Assembly (NCBI RefSeq): GCF_008632955.1
Contig: NZ_CP043959.1
Span: 3,720,001 to 3,784,000, forward strand
Source: Streptomyces tendae
GTDB taxonomy: Bacteria > Actinomycetota > Actinomycetes > Streptomycetales > Streptomycetaceae
DNA length: 64,000 nt
Direction: 5' to 3'
Shown here: one piece after another, positions 33,625-42,662 of the stretch
Layout: the number at the start of each line of letters is the position of its first letter
How positions within the stretch are numbered: position 1 is the first letter of the stretch
Position numbers and translations under genes: made by a program
The notes under the pieces: generated by a model
Told to the model about the DNA's origin: nothing
The model's database searches: none
The model's input: the letters and a program-made list of their open reading frames with translations, nothing else

Positions 33625-34112
33625 ACGGCATCGGCATCACCCTGCGCGCCCTGCACGACGGCGAGCGCGACCTGGAGACGCACCTGCTCACCGTAGCCGA
33701 GCGCCACCGCACCGAGCACGAGGTGCACCACGTCGCGACCGACGTGGCCCGCTGGTCCCGGGAGCACGCGGCACGGCTGGCCGCCCTCGGCCCCGATCAC
33801 GGCGTCGACCTGCCCGGCCCGCGCGATCACACCGCACCCGGCGCGCTCACCGCCCTGCGCGAGAAGACCGCGCAGGCTCTCGGGCGCCGCCCCGGGACGG
33901 GACTGCTCCTCCTGGAGGACCTGCGCGACCTGCACCTGGCCGCCGTCCGCAACTCCCTGAACTGGGAGATGCTGGCCCAGGCGGCACAGGCCACCCGGGA
34001 CCGGGAACTGCTGGAGCTGGTCTCCGACTGCCATCCGCAGACCCTGCGGCAGATGCGCTGGACCAACACGATGATCAAGGTGCTGTCGCCGCAGCTCCTC
34101 GTCAGCGTCTGA
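33621..34112 (+). CDS. Ferritin-like helical hypothetical protein
   Basis: 163 residues, predicted all-helical, with charged motifs spaced like a four-helix bundle: HDGERDLETHLLTVAERHRTEHEVHH, WSREHAARLAAL, LLEDLRDLHLAAVRNSLNWEML and LVSDCHPQTLRQMRWTNTMIK. Glu/His spacing resembles ferritin-like or DUF892-like proteins, but I do not claim metal binding. ATG 33621 has GGGGAG upstream and overlaps the remnant's stop (ATGA). It is normally paired with the molybdopterin oxidoreductase that has been lost here, so its function may be orphaned. Confidence 0.6.
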   Translation: MNGIGITLRALHDGERDLETHLLTVAERHRTEHEVHHVATDVARWSREHAARLAALGPDHGVDLPGPRDHTAPGALTALREKTAQALGRRPGTGLLLLEDLRDLHLAAVRNSLNWEMLAQAAQATRDRELLELVSDCHPQTLRQMRWTNTMIKVLSPQLLVSV

Positions 34113-34270
34113 CCCGTCCGGGGCCGCACCCGCGGACCCGGAGGAAGGGGATGCCCGGCCACGCCTGCGCGGGCGACCGTGCCCCGCTATCGTCGGTTTC
34201 GTCCCCACGGGACGTCGGCCGCCGGACGAGCGGCGGCCGGTCCGGCCGGTTCCCCCGGGAGGCAGGCACC

Positions 34271-35932
34271 ATGGACGGCTACTACGACCTCGGCGCCTAC
34301 GGACGGCCCGTGACGACGACTTCCCCGGCGGCCCAACTCTGGTTCGACCGTGGGCTGATGTGGACCTACGGCTTCAACCACGAGGAGGCGGTCGCGTGTT
34401 TCCGGCGGGCCGCCGACGCCGACCCCGACTGCGCCATGGCCCACTGGGGGGTTGCCTACGCCCTCGGCCCCAACTACAACAAGCCGTGGGAAGCCTTCGA
34501 CGGCGAGGAACTCACCACCACCGTCGAGCAGACCCACGCCGCGGTGGAACGGGCGCACCGGGCGGCGGCCCGCGCCACCCCCGTCGAACGCGCCCTCGTG
34601 GAGGCCCTGCGCGCCCGCTACCCGCAGGCCCACGCCGCCGAGGACTGCTCGGTGTGGAACGAACCGTACGCGGACCGCATGCTCGCCGTGTACGAGAGCG
34701 CCCCGGGCGACCCCGACGTGGCCGCGCTCTGCGCCGACGCCCTGATGAACCTCACCCCCTGGCAGCTGTGGGACCTCAGGACCGGACTGCCCGCCGACGG
34801 TGCCCGCACCGAGGAGGCCAAGGCCGTGCTCGACGGCGCCCTCGCCACCGAGGCCGGCGCCCACCACCCCGGCGTGGTGCACCTCTACATCCACCTGATG
34901 GAGATGTCACCCACCCCCGAGGCGGCCCTCACGGTCGCCGACCGGCTGCGCGGCCTCGCCCCCGACGCCGGGCACCTGCTCCACATGCCCTCGCACCTGG
35001 AGGTGCTGTGCGGCGACTACCGCCGGGTCGTCTCGGACAACACCGCCGCCGTCGCCGCCGACGAGAAGTACCTGCGGCGGGCGGGAGCGATGAACTTCTA
35101 CACGCTCTACCGCGGCCACAACCACCACTTCCGACTCTACGGCGCCATGTTCGCCGGGCAGTCGGCGGTGGCCCTGGACGCCGCCGCACGGCTGGAGGCC
35201 GCCGTCCCCGAGAAGCTGCTCCGGGTGGAGAGCCCGCCCATGGCCGACTGGCTGGAGGGCTTCCTGGCGATGCGCTTCCACGTCCTGATCCGCTTCGGCC
35301 GCTGGGACGACATCCTCTCCCTGCCGTTCCCCGAGGATCCGCGGCTGTACTGCGTCACCACCGCGATGCTGCGCTACGCCCGGGGCATCGCCCTGGCCGT
35401 GACCGGTGACACCGGGCGGGCCGACGCCGAGCGGGAGGAGTTCCGCGCGGCGGTGGACCGGGTCCCCGAGACCCGGATGCTGTTCAACAACACCTGCCAC
35501 GACCTCCTCGCCATCGCGTCGGCGATGCTGGACGGCGAACTCGCCTACCGCAAGGGTGACCACGACACCGCCTTCGCCGCACTGGAGCGGGCCGTCGAAC
35601 TCGACGACAGCCTGCCCTACGACGAGCCGTGGGGCTGGATGCAGCCCACCCGGCACGCCTACGGGGCGCTGCTCCTGGAGCAGGGCCGGGTCGCGGAGGC
35701 GGAGGCCGTCTACCGGGCCGATCTGGGGCTGGACGACACCCTGCCCCGGCCCCTGCAGCACCCGAACAACGTCTGGGCGCTGCACGGCTTCCACGAGTGC
35801 CTGCTGCGTGGCGGCAAGACCGGGGAGGCCGCGATCGTCGCCCGGCAGCTGCGGCAGGCGGCCGCGCTGGCGGACGTACCCGTCGAGGCGTCCTGCTTCT
35901 GCCGGCTTGAGACGCACGGCGCCTGCCATTGA
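34271..35932 (+). CDS. Tetratricopeptide repeat protein
   Basis: 553 residues, no signal peptide. TPR-type helices are seen at the N-terminus (AAQLWFDRGLMWTYGFNHEEAVACFRRAADADPDCAMAHWGVAYALG) and near residues 430-530 (YRKGDHDTAFAALERAVELDD, LLLEQGRVAEAEAVYRADLGL). The middle contains HLYIHLMEMSPTPEAAL, LLHMPSHLEVLCGDY and a His-rich FYTLYRGHNHHFRLYGAM. The C-terminus has CFCRLETHGACH, a possible metal site. Function unknown; the family is widespread in bacteria as a cytoplasmic protein. ATG 34271 follows GGGAGGCAGG. A strong terminator follows four bases after the stop. Confidence 0.8.
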   Translation: MDGYYDLGAYGRPVTTTSPAAQLWFDRGLMWTYGFNHEEAVACFRRAADADPDCAMAHWGVAYALGPNYNKPWEAFDGEELTTTVEQTHAAVERAHRAAARATPVERALVEALRARYPQAHAAEDCSVWNEPYADRMLAVYESAPGDPDVAALCADALMNLTPWQLWDLRTGLPADGARTEEAKAVLDGALATEAGAHHPGVVHLYIHLMEMSPTPEAALTVADRLRGLAPDAGHLLHMPSHLEVLCGDYRRVVSDNTAAVAADEKYLRRAGAMNFYTLYRGHNHHFRLYGAMFAGQSAVALDAAARLEAAVPEKLLRVESPPMADWLEGFLAMRFHVLIRFGRWDDILSLPFPEDPRLYCVTTAMLRYARGIALAVTGDTGRADAEREEFRAAVDRVPETRMLFNNTCHDLLAIASAMLDGELAYRKGDHDTAFAALERAVELDDSLPYDEPWGWMQPTRHAYGALLLEQGRVAEAEAVYRADLGLDDTLPRPLQHPNNVWALHGFHECLLRGGKTGEAAIVARQLRQAAALADVPVEASCFCRLETHGACH

Positions 35933-35935
35933 CAG

Positions 35936-35976
35936 GACGCCGGCGGCCCCGGGTGGTTCCCGGGGCCGCCGGCGTC
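35936..35976. terminator. Bidirectional hairpin terminator
   Basis: Arms 35936-35953 and 35959-35976 are exactly complementary (18 bp) with loop TGGTT, between the TPR gene and a convergent small gene. Confidence 0.85.
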
Positions 35977-35995
35977 GTGGGGGCGGCCGGAGTCC

Positions 35996-36178
35996 TCAGC
36001 GGGACGCCACGACGGCCTGGAACGACCGCATGCAGGAGAAGCAGTGCCGGTCCGTCGTGTCGCGTCGGGGTGATTCCTCCTCCTTCTCCACCCCGCACAG
36101 CGTCGAGGTCTTGTCAGGGGTGAGGACATGCCAGACCGGCTCCCCCGAAGTGTCTGCACCGCACCACATCTCGTGCAT
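35996..36178 (-). CDS. Small Cys-rich (zinc-ribbon-like) hypothetical protein
   Basis: 60 residues: MHEMWCGADT, then LTPDKTSTLCGVEKEEE and RHCFSCMRSFQAVVASR. Four Cys plus His (WC, LCG, HCFSC) suggest a small zinc-binding fold. I know similar short proteins in Streptomyces but not a function. ATG 36178 has GGAGGGAG at good distance; two in-frame ATGs upstream (36202, 36217) would add basic residues. It is monocistronic and convergent with the TPR gene. Confidence 0.65.
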   Translation of the reverse strand: MHEMWCGADTSGEPVWHVLTPDKTSTLCGVEKEEESPRRDTTDRHCFSCMRSFQAVVASR

Positions 36179-36316
36179 TCCCAGCTCCCTCCGGGTAGGC
36201 ATGGAGGCCGCCTCCATGTCAGCACGGCGGGGAGCCGGACGGCTCGTCCGGCGGGCCAGTCGGGTGACACGGGGGCCCGGCATGCATACGGGACGGCACG
36301 GGCGGATCCTGGAGTG

Positions 36317-36529
36317 ATGACGAAGGCTCCGATCGTGGTGCACCCGCCGCTCGGCTCGGGCGGCCGGCGCGTGACCGTGCGCGGCGAGATCGTCGGCCTC
36401 GCCTACGCCGACCGGGACGTCGTGGAGTTCCTGCGACGCGTCGGGCTGCCGGAGGGTGAGCGGCTGCTGGACGATCCGGCCTGGGTGAAGTGGGTCGGCG
36501 GCCGGGCCCACGTCTACGACGCGGCATGA
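36317..36529 (+). CDS. Small conserved hypothetical protein (70 aa)
   Basis: 70 residues: PPLGSGGRRVTVRGEIVGLAYADRDVVEFLRRVGL and LDDPAWVKWVGGRAHVYDAA. Compact, mixed alpha/beta, no membrane segment. It resembles small Streptomyces proteins of unknown role. ATG 36317 is preceded by CTGGAG. Divergent from the Cys-rich gene with a 138-bp shared promoter region, and followed directly by a terminator. Confidence 0.65.
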   Translation: MTKAPIVVHPPLGSGGRRVTVRGEIVGLAYADRDVVEFLRRVGLPEGERLLDDPAWVKWVGGRAHVYDAA

Positions 36530-36530
36530 A

Positions 36531-36560
36531 GCGACGGCGCCTCCGAGGGGGCGCCGTCGC
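36531..36560 (+). terminator. Hairpin terminator
   Basis: GCGACGGCGCC (36531-36541) and GGCGCCGTCGC (36550-36560) are exact complements (11 bp), directly after the stop codon of the 70-aa gene. Confidence 0.75.
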
Positions 36561-36670
36561 CGCCACCGTCAGCGCCGACTCCGACGGTGACCGTGCCTGT
36601 CCGGGTACCCCCGGCACCCCCGCCCATGCATCCCGTGTCCGCCTCGGCTCGAGAGGGGCGCGGGGCTTGC

Positions 36671-37084
36671 GGCAGACGGCGCCACCACCCCCCTCAGGGG
36701 CGCGGGGAACTGCGCGCTCAGCCCCCACGACCCCGCACCGCTCTCCCCGAGCCGGGCCCGCAGCGCCTGCGCCAGCCTCGCTCGAAGCACACAGCGCGGG
36801 ACGCCACCACCCCCTCGGGGGCGCGGGGAACTGCGCGCTCAGCCCTCACGACCCCGCACCGCTCTCCCGAGCCGGGCCCGCAGCGCCTGCGCCAGCCTCG
36901 CTCGAAGCACACAGCGCGGGACGCCACCACCCCCTCGGGGGGCGCGGGGAACTGCGCGCTCAGCCCTCACGACCCGCACCGCTCTCCCCGAGCCGGGCCC
37001 GCAGCGCCTGCGCCAGCCTCGTTCGAAGCACACAGCGCGGGACGCCACCACCCCCCTCAGGGGCGCGGGGAACTGCGCGAGAAC
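36671..37084. repeat. 121-bp tandem repeat block, three units plus a partial
   Basis: The marker CGCGGGGAACTGCGCG occurs at 36701, 36822, 36943 and 37064, exactly 121 bases apart each time; the sequence between is nearly identical (single-base indels and a few substitutions). Each unit includes a CCACCACCCC...GGGGCGCGGGG hairpin-forming part. Because 121 is not a multiple of three, the long open frames that cross it do not keep phase and are not genes. It lies in the 755-bp gap 36530-37284, with the remainder (37085-37284) holding the cutinase promoter. Confidence 0.9.
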
Positions 37085-37284
37085 CCGCCACCCGCACCCC
37101 GGTGCGACCCCGCCCCCACTGAAGACCGGTGATTTCGCCGGTCCCCGCACGACACCTCCCCCTCGACAGTGGCACCGCCAGTCAGAAGGCGGCGCCCCCG
37201 GCCACCGCACGGCTCCCCACCCACGCCGTGACCCCGTGCACCGGCCGACCGGGCCGCTCGCCGCGACAGAGAGGACCACTCGTC

Positions 37285-38190
37285 GTGCAGCAGCACCCCC
37301 ACACCAGCAGGCGCAGGACCGGCCGCCTGGCCGGACTGACCGCGGCGCTCGCCGCCGTCGTCGGCCTCAGCACGCTCACCGGCCCGGGCGCCCACGCGGC
37401 GGCGGACAACCCCTACGAGCGCGGGCCGGCGCCCACCGAATCGAGCATCGAGGCGCTGCGCGGCCCGTACGCGGTGTCGCAGACCTCCGTCTCCCGGCTC
37501 GCCGTCACCGGCTTCGGCGGCGGCACCATCTACTACCCCACGACCACCGCCGACGGCACCTTCGGCGCCATCGCCATCTCGCCCGGCTTCACGGCGCTCG
37601 AGTCCTCCATCTCCTGGCTCGGCCCGCGTCTCGCCTCGCAGGGCTTCGTGGTGTTCACCATCGACACCAACACCACCGTCGACCAGCCCGACTCCCGCGG
37701 CGACCAGCTGCTGGCGGCGCTGGACTACCTCACCCAGCGCAGCTCCGTCCGCAACCGCGTCGACAGCGGCAGACTGGGCGTCATGGGCCACTCCATGGGC
37801 GGCGGCGGCTCGCTCGAGGCCGCCAAGGACCGGCCCTCGCTGCAGGCGGCCATCCCGCTGACGCCCTGGAACCTCGACAAGACCTGGCCCGAACTCCGGA
37901 CCCCCACGCTCATCTTCGGCGCCGACGGCGACTCCATCGCCCCCGTCGCCAGCCACGCCGAGCCCTTCTACAGCAACCTGCCCTCGTCCCTGGACCGGGC
38001 CTACCTGGAGCTCAACAACGCCACCCACTTCACCCCGAACTCGTCGAACACGACGATCGCGAAGTACAGCATTTCCTGGCTGAAGCGCTTCATCGACAAC
38101 GACACCCGCTACGAGCAGTTCCTCTGCCCGCTGCCCCGGCCGAGCCTGACGATCGAGGAGTCGCGGGGCAACTGCCCGCACACCTCCTGA
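37285..38190 (+). CDS. Secreted cutinase / polyester hydrolase (type I, PETase-like family)
   Basis: 301 residues with a basic, hydrophobic secretion signal (about 1-40, cut near AHAAA). The mature part is an alpha/beta hydrolase very like actinobacterial cutinases: [20 protein letters not shown] start, oxyanion Phe102 in SPGFTA, nucleophile Ser170 in GHSMGG, Trp195 in LTPWNLDK, Asp216 in GADGDSIAP, His248 in NNATHF, and a C-terminal Cys281/Cys297 pair. There is only this disulfide, as in type I enzymes. It should hydrolyse cutin, aliphatic polyesters or possibly PET. GTG 37285 has GAGAGGA upstream. It is a single gene with its own terminator. Confidence 0.92.
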   Translation: MQQHPHTSRRRTGRLAGLTAALAAVVGLSTLTGPGAHAAADNPYERGPAPTESSIEALRGPYAVSQTSVSRLAVTGFGGGTIYYPTTTADGTFGAIAISPGFTALESSISWLGPRLASQGFVVFTIDTNTTVDQPDSRGDQLLAALDYLTQRSSVRNRVDSGRLGVMGHSMGGGGSLEAAKDRPSLQAAIPLTPWNLDKTWPELRTPTLIFGADGDSIAPVASHAEPFYSNLPSSLDRAYLELNNATHFTPNSSNTTIAKYSISWLKRFIDNDTRYEQFLCPLPRPSLTIEESRGNCPHTS

Positions 38191-38222
38191 TCCGAGGCGC
38201 CAGGCACCCGGCGCCCGTCCCA

Positions 38223-38259
38223 CCGGTGGCGGTCCGCGTACGACGCGGGCCGCCACCGG
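38223..38259 (+). terminator. Hairpin terminator after cutinase
   Basis: Arms 38223-38239 and 38243-38259 pair over 17 bp with one G-U. Confidence 0.75.
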
Positions 38260-38390
38260 CGTTGTGCGCGCGCACCGAGGGGCGCCGCCCGCCTTGGGCG
38301 CCGTCACACCCCGCACCGTACGCGGCACGGGGAAAGCCCCTGATGGCACGGCCGTTGCGCGTTCACGCACCTTCGGACGAACTCCTTCCG

Positions 38391-38418
38391 CGCGACCTTA
38401 CGCGTGAGTAAGGTCGCG
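38391..38418. promoter_or_regulatory. Inverted repeat covering the ribosome site of the LAL regulator
   Basis: CGCGACCTTA (38391-38400) and TAAGGTCGCG (38409-38418) are perfect 10-bp complements, eight bases apart. The second arm contains the AAGG that would bind the ribosome for ATG 38422. It can be an operator for autoregulation or an RNA hairpin limiting translation. Confidence 0.6.
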
Positions 38419-38421
38419 GGA

Positions 38422-41250
38422 ATGACCGGACACACGACCGCGCGACAGCAGCAGGTCGCCGAGCTGCTGGACGCGCTGCACACCGACGGCGGCGTCCGTG
38501 TCGTGACCGGTGAACCCGGTTGCGGCCGCACCACGTTCCTCAAGACCGCCGCCCGCCTCTTCCGCGACGGGCCGGTGCGGCACCTCGGCGCGGACCGTGT
38601 ACGCGAGCTGGACGACGCCCTGCGGACGGCCGCCACCGACGGGCCGCTGCTCGTGTGCGTGGACGACGCCCACCTGTGGGACGCCCCGTCGCGCGCCGCG
38701 CTGGGACACGCGGCGGCGCGCGTACGGGAGTCGGGCCTGCCGGCGGTGCTGCTGCTGACCGTCGCCGGACACCGGCCTGTCGACCGGGAGTTCACAGGGC
38801 TGCCCGTGCTGCGGCTCGGCCCGCTCACGCCCGGCGACGCGGCGCTGCTGGTCGAGGAGGCCACGGACGGCGCCGTCGACCCCGCCGTGCGTGAGGAACT
38901 GGTGACCGCCGCCGAGGGCAACCCCGCGCTGCTGCGGGCGTCGGTCCAGCGGCTGTCGCCCGCCCAGCTCGCCGGGGCGCGGTCGCTGCCCCGGCCGCTC
39001 GTCGATGCCGAGGTGCTGGCCGGGGTGGCCGGCGGACGCCTGCCCGGCCCGCCGGGGGAGTGCGGGGACCTGTTGCTGACCACGGCGGCGGCCGTACGGG
39101 CGACGGGGGAGGAGGACGCCGACGCCGGGCTCGTCCAGCGGGCGTGCGGCGCCGTGGCGGAGGGGCCGCTGCCCGAGGTGCTGGCCCGCACCGAGGGCCG
39201 GCTGCGCTTCCGCAGCGCCCTGGTGGGCCGGGCGGTGTACGCCTGCGCGCTCCCCGAACACCGCCGTGCGGCGCACCGCGCCCTGGCCGGCGCGGCGGCG
39301 GAGGCGGACGGAGTCCTCGCCCTGCTGCACCGCTCCTGGGCCGTGACCGGCCCGGCGTCCGGCCTGGCGGACGCGCTGGCGGCGGCAGCGGCCGATCCGG
39401 CGTGCCCGGCGACACCCGCCCTCCGGCACCATGCCCTGGTCCGGGCGGCGGACCTCGCCCGGGACGACGCGGACCGGGCCCGGCGGAACCTCGCCGCCGC
39501 CGAACATGCCCTCCTCGCCGGCCGCGCCTCCGACGCCCGGCGCCTGCTCGACCTGGCCCGCGGCCCCGCCGAGCCCGCGTCGGTGCGGGGCGGCGCGGAA
39601 CTGCTGCGCGGCGCCGTACTGCTGGCCGACGGCCCGGTCGACGACGCCCGCGAGTCGTTCCTGCTCGCCGCGGAGCTGCTGGCCCCCACGGCCCCGCACG
39701 CCGCCGCCCGGGCCACCCTGGGCGCGGCGGACGCTGCCTGGTCCGCCGGTGACCCCGCCGCCTGCCTGTCCGCCCTGGCCCCCACCTACGCACCGCCCGT
39801 CACCCCGCTGGCCACCGCCTGCGTCCGGGTCCCGAGAACCGACACGCCGGAACCCTCCGTCGTCCCCGCCGGGTCCCTGGCCGGGGGCGTGGGAGGATCC
39901 GCCGCCAAGACCCCTCGCCGTTGCGGGCAGCCGTCCCGCAGGGCGGCACGGGTGGGCGCGACGGCACCGCGCGCGGCGGGCATCCCGTCGACCGCTCCCG
40001 TGCCCGACGGCGGCCCGCCCTCGGGCCCTCCGCAGGGCGCCGACGTCACCCGGGACCACCGGGACGGGATGCGCGCCGTCCTGCTCGGACGGTTCGATCT
40101 CGCCGCGCACCCGCTGCGACGCGTGCTCGAACGCGGACTGCACGGCACCGATCCCGCCACCCTCCTCCGTTCCGCCGCCGCCGCCCTCATGCTCGGCGAG
40201 GTGACCGCCGCCCGCCGCGCCGGCGCCCGGGCCCTCGCCGCCGCACGGACGTCGGGGTCCGCCGCCCTCGAACCCCGCGCCCTCGAATACCTGGCGTACG
40301 CCGAGCTGCGCGCCGGACGTCACCAGCTCGCCCGCACCCACGCCGAGGAAGGCCTGCGCACCGCGGAGCGCGCCGGGCAGCGGAACACCGCCGCGCACCA
40401 CCACGCCGTCCTCGCCCTCGCCGCGTCCATCGAGGGCGAGGTGGACCTCGTCTGCGAGCACGCCGAGGCGGCCCTGCACACCGCCCGCCGTCACGGGCTC
40501 GCGCAGGCCGCCACCCTCGCCCACTGGGCCGCCGCCCGCGCCGACCTGGGAGCCGGCCGCCCCCGCGAGGCGGCCGCGCGGCTCGGGCCGCTGGTCCGCC
40601 CAGGCGCCCGCCGCGGCCACTTCGCGGTGTGGATGCTGGCCGTCCCCTGCTTCGTCGAGGCCGCCGCGTCCGCCGGACGCCCGCAGTACGCTGCCGCGGT
40701 GGTGGAGGACTTCGCGCTGTGGGCGGCCTGCGGTGCCGACCCGCAGGCCGCCGCCCAACTCCTGCGTTGCCGCGCCCTGCTGGCCGCGCCCGACGCGGCC
40801 GACGAACTGTATCTGCGGGCCCTGGGCCGGCACGACGACGCGGGCGACTTCGAACGGGCGCGCACCGAACTGCTCTACGGCAAGTGGCTGCGCCGCCGGC
40901 GCCGGCTGCGTGAGGCCCGTACCCGGCTGGAGGAGGCGCGGATCGGGTTCGAACGCTGCGGCGCGGGACTGTGGGCGCAGCAGGCGGCCGCCGAACTGCG
41001 CGCGGGCGGCGCGGCCCCCGCGGCGGCCACGGAGGCGGGGGAGCTGGCCCGGCTGACCCCGCAGCAACTGCGGATCGCACGGTGCGTCGCCGAGGGCGCC
41101 ACCAACCGGGAGGTGGCCTTCCGGCTGTCCGTGAGCACCCGTACCGTCGACTACCACCTGCGGAACGTGTTCGCCACACTCGGTCTCCGTTCCCGGGTCG
41201 AGCTGGTGCGTCTGGTCGAGCAGGAGGAAAAGACCGGTGCACGACTCTAG
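38422..41250 (+). CDS. LAL-type (large ATP-binding) LuxR family regulator
   Basis: 942 residues. An N-terminal AAA/STAND domain has P-loop GEPGCGRTT, where the usual Lys of Walker A is Arg36, and Walker B LLVCVDDAHLWD. The middle is TPR/MalT-like helical repeats, interrupted at about 480-560 by a low-complexity insertion. The last 70 residues are a LuxR helix-turn-helix (LTPQQLRIARCVAEGATNRE, VSTRTVDYHLRNVFATLG). LAL regulators activate catabolic or antibiotic operons after binding ATP and an inducer. ATG 38422 sits directly after a 10-bp inverted repeat; GTG 38404 is an alternative. The target may be the PucR/ABC group downstream. Confidence 0.88.
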   Translation: MTGHTTARQQQVAELLDALHTDGGVRVVTGEPGCGRTTFLKTAARLFRDGPVRHLGADRVRELDDALRTAATDGPLLVCVDDAHLWDAPSRAALGHAAARVRESGLPAVLLLTVAGHRPVDREFTGLPVLRLGPLTPGDAALLVEEATDGAVDPAVREELVTAAEGNPALLRASVQRLSPAQLAGARSLPRPLVDAEVLAGVAGGRLPGPPGECGDLLLTTAAAVRATGEEDADAGLVQRACGAVAEGPLPEVLARTEGRLRFRSALVGRAVYACALPEHRRAAHRALAGAAAEADGVLALLHRSWAVTGPASGLADALAAAAADPACPATPALRHHALVRAADLARDDADRARRNLAAAEHALLAGRASDARRLLDLARGPAEPASVRGGAELLRGAVLLADGPVDDARESFLLAAELLAPTAPHAAARATLGAADAAWSAGDPAACLSALAPTYAPPVTPLATACVRVPRTDTPEPSVVPAGSLAGGVGGSAAKTPRRCGQPSRRAARVGATAPRAAGIPSTAPVPDGGPPSGPPQGADVTRDHRDGMRAVLLGRFDLAAHPLRRVLERGLHGTDPATLLRSAAAALMLGEVTAARRAGARALAAARTSGSAALEPRALEYLAYAELRAGRHQLARTHAEEGLRTAERAGQRNTAAHHHAVLALAASIEGEVDLVCEHAEAALHTARRHGLAQAATLAHWAAARADLGAGRPREAAARLGPLVRPGARRGHFAVWMLAVPCFVEAAASAGRPQYAAAVVEDFALWAACGADPQAAAQLLRCRALLAAPDAADELYLRALGRHDDAGDFERARTELLYGKWLRRRRRLREARTRLEEARIGFERCGAGLWAQQAAAELRAGGAAPAAATEAGELARLTPQQLRIARCVAEGATNREVAFRLSVSTRTVDYHLRNVFATLGLRSRVELVRLVEQEEKTGARL

Positions 41251-41393
41251 GGACCGACCGGACGGTATGCCATCCTTCGGGGCAGGACGAGTCCGACGGC
41301 GGCCGGCCCGCGGGCTCCCCGTACCTGCCGGGCGCCGGTACGGGGTCGCCGCACGGGCGCCGCCGGGAAGCCCGACCCTGGGGGGAATGCGCC

Positions 41394-42656
41394 ATGCCTC
41401 ACGCCGTACGGCCACGTACCCTGCTGCGCCCCGGACCCGTGCCCGCACCCCGGTCGCGGACACCGCGTGTGCGGTCGCTGATCGACGCCGACGCGCTGCG
41501 GGTGCTGCACCGGGCCGCCCGCGTCCTGCTGGACGACCTGCCCCAGCTGACGGACCGACTGGTCGCCGTGCTCCAGGAGCAGGAGCCCGCCTACCGCACC
41601 GCCGTCGAGGGCGACGCCGTCGCCACCTGGCAGGAGGTGCACCGCTCGCTGCGGCACAGCATCTCCTCGCTGCTGGACCCGCGCGGCGCCCGGGAGGGGG
41701 CGCGCCGCTGCTCCTGGAAGATCGGCGCCACCCGCGCCGAGCAGGGCCTGCCGCTGGACGCGGTGCTGCACGCCTTCCGGCTGGGCGGTTCGCTGGTGTG
41801 GCAGGGCCTGGTGGACGAGACGTCCCGGGCGGCGCCGGAGGACGTACGGCTGCTGGTGCACGTGGCGTCCGACGTGTGGGACTTCGTCGACGAGCACTCC
41901 ACCATCGTCGCCGACGCCTACCGGCAGACCGAACGGCAACTGGCGTGGCGGAGGGAGAACAGGGTGCGTCTGCTGGCCGCGGCCCTGCTGGACGGCACGA
42001 GCCGCATCGCCGACCTGCCCGAGGCGGCCCAGGCGCTGGACCTGCCGGAGCAGGGCCGGTACGTCGTGGTCGCGGTCGAGGGGGCCCGGTCCGCGGGCTG
42101 TACGGCTGCCCAGGCGGCTCTCGCGCCGGGTGTGCGCGTGCACTGGCACACCGGGATGGACACCGACCACGGCATCGTGCTGGTCGTCGAGGGCGACGCG
42201 GCGGCGATCGTCCCGGACGAGCAACCGCCCGGCGTGCGCGTGGGCGTCAGCAGCGTGGTCGAGGGGCTGGCCGCCGTGGGGGAGGCGCGGCAACTGGCGG
42301 ACACGGCGCTGCGGCTGTGCCCCGGGCAGGGGGGCACGGTCCGGCTGACCGAGCACCTGCCGGCGGCGCTGGTGGCGTCGAGCCCTGACCTCGCCGCCGC
42401 CCTGGCCGACCGGCTGCTGGGCCCGCTGGCCGGTCTGGAACCGGCCGACGCCGAGGTCCTGCTGGACACCCTCGCCACCTGGCTGGCCTGCGACGGCTCC
42501 GCCCAGCGGGCGAGCCGCCGCCTCTACTGCCACCGCAACACGGTCCTCAACCGCCTGCGCCGTTACGAACAACTCACCGGCCGCTCCCTCTCCCGCCCGA
42601 CCGACCTCATCGAAGCCGGCCTCGCCCTCACGGCCCACCGCCTCCTCAACCCCTGA
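41394..42656 (+). CDS. PucR/CdaR family transcriptional regulator
   Basis: 420 residues. The central GGDEF-like domain (about 210-310) is preceded by a helical sensor part, and the C-terminus has the PucR-type helix-turn-helix: LLDTLATWLACDGSAQRASRRL and YCHRNTVLNRLRRYEQLTG. These regulators commonly control purine, amino-acid or sugar-acid utilisation. ATG 41394 follows GGGGGAA. It is encoded after the LAL regulator and before the F-G-H-M-K ABC importer on the same strand; a hairpin and repeat block (42663-42905) separate it from the transporter. Control of that transporter is plausible but inferred. Confidence 0.88.
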   Translation: MPHAVRPRTLLRPGPVPAPRSRTPRVRSLIDADALRVLHRAARVLLDDLPQLTDRLVAVLQEQEPAYRTAVEGDAVATWQEVHRSLRHSISSLLDPRGAREGARRCSWKIGATRAEQGLPLDAVLHAFRLGGSLVWQGLVDETSRAAPEDVRLLVHVASDVWDFVDEHSTIVADAYRQTERQLAWRRENRVRLLAAALLDGTSRIADLPEAAQALDLPEQGRYVVVAVEGARSAGCTAAQAALAPGVRVHWHTGMDTDHGIVLVVEGDAAAIVPDEQPPGVRVGVSSVVEGLAAVGEARQLADTALRLCPGQGGTVRLTEHLPAALVASSPDLAAALADRLLGPLAGLEPADAEVLLDTLATWLACDGSAQRASRRLYCHRNTVLNRLRRYEQLTGRSLSRPTDLIEAGLALTAHRLLNP

Positions 42657-42662
42657 CCCACA

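Noticed and set aside
36671..37084. CRISPR array
   Set aside because: The repeat is long (121 bp) and the units are nearly identical throughout, with no unique spacers and no cas genes.
36490..37132. Repeat-rich proteins of 180-210 residues across the tandem array
   Set aside because: The 121-bp unit is not divisible by three, so frames do not repeat; there are no ribosome sites and both strands show equal open frames.
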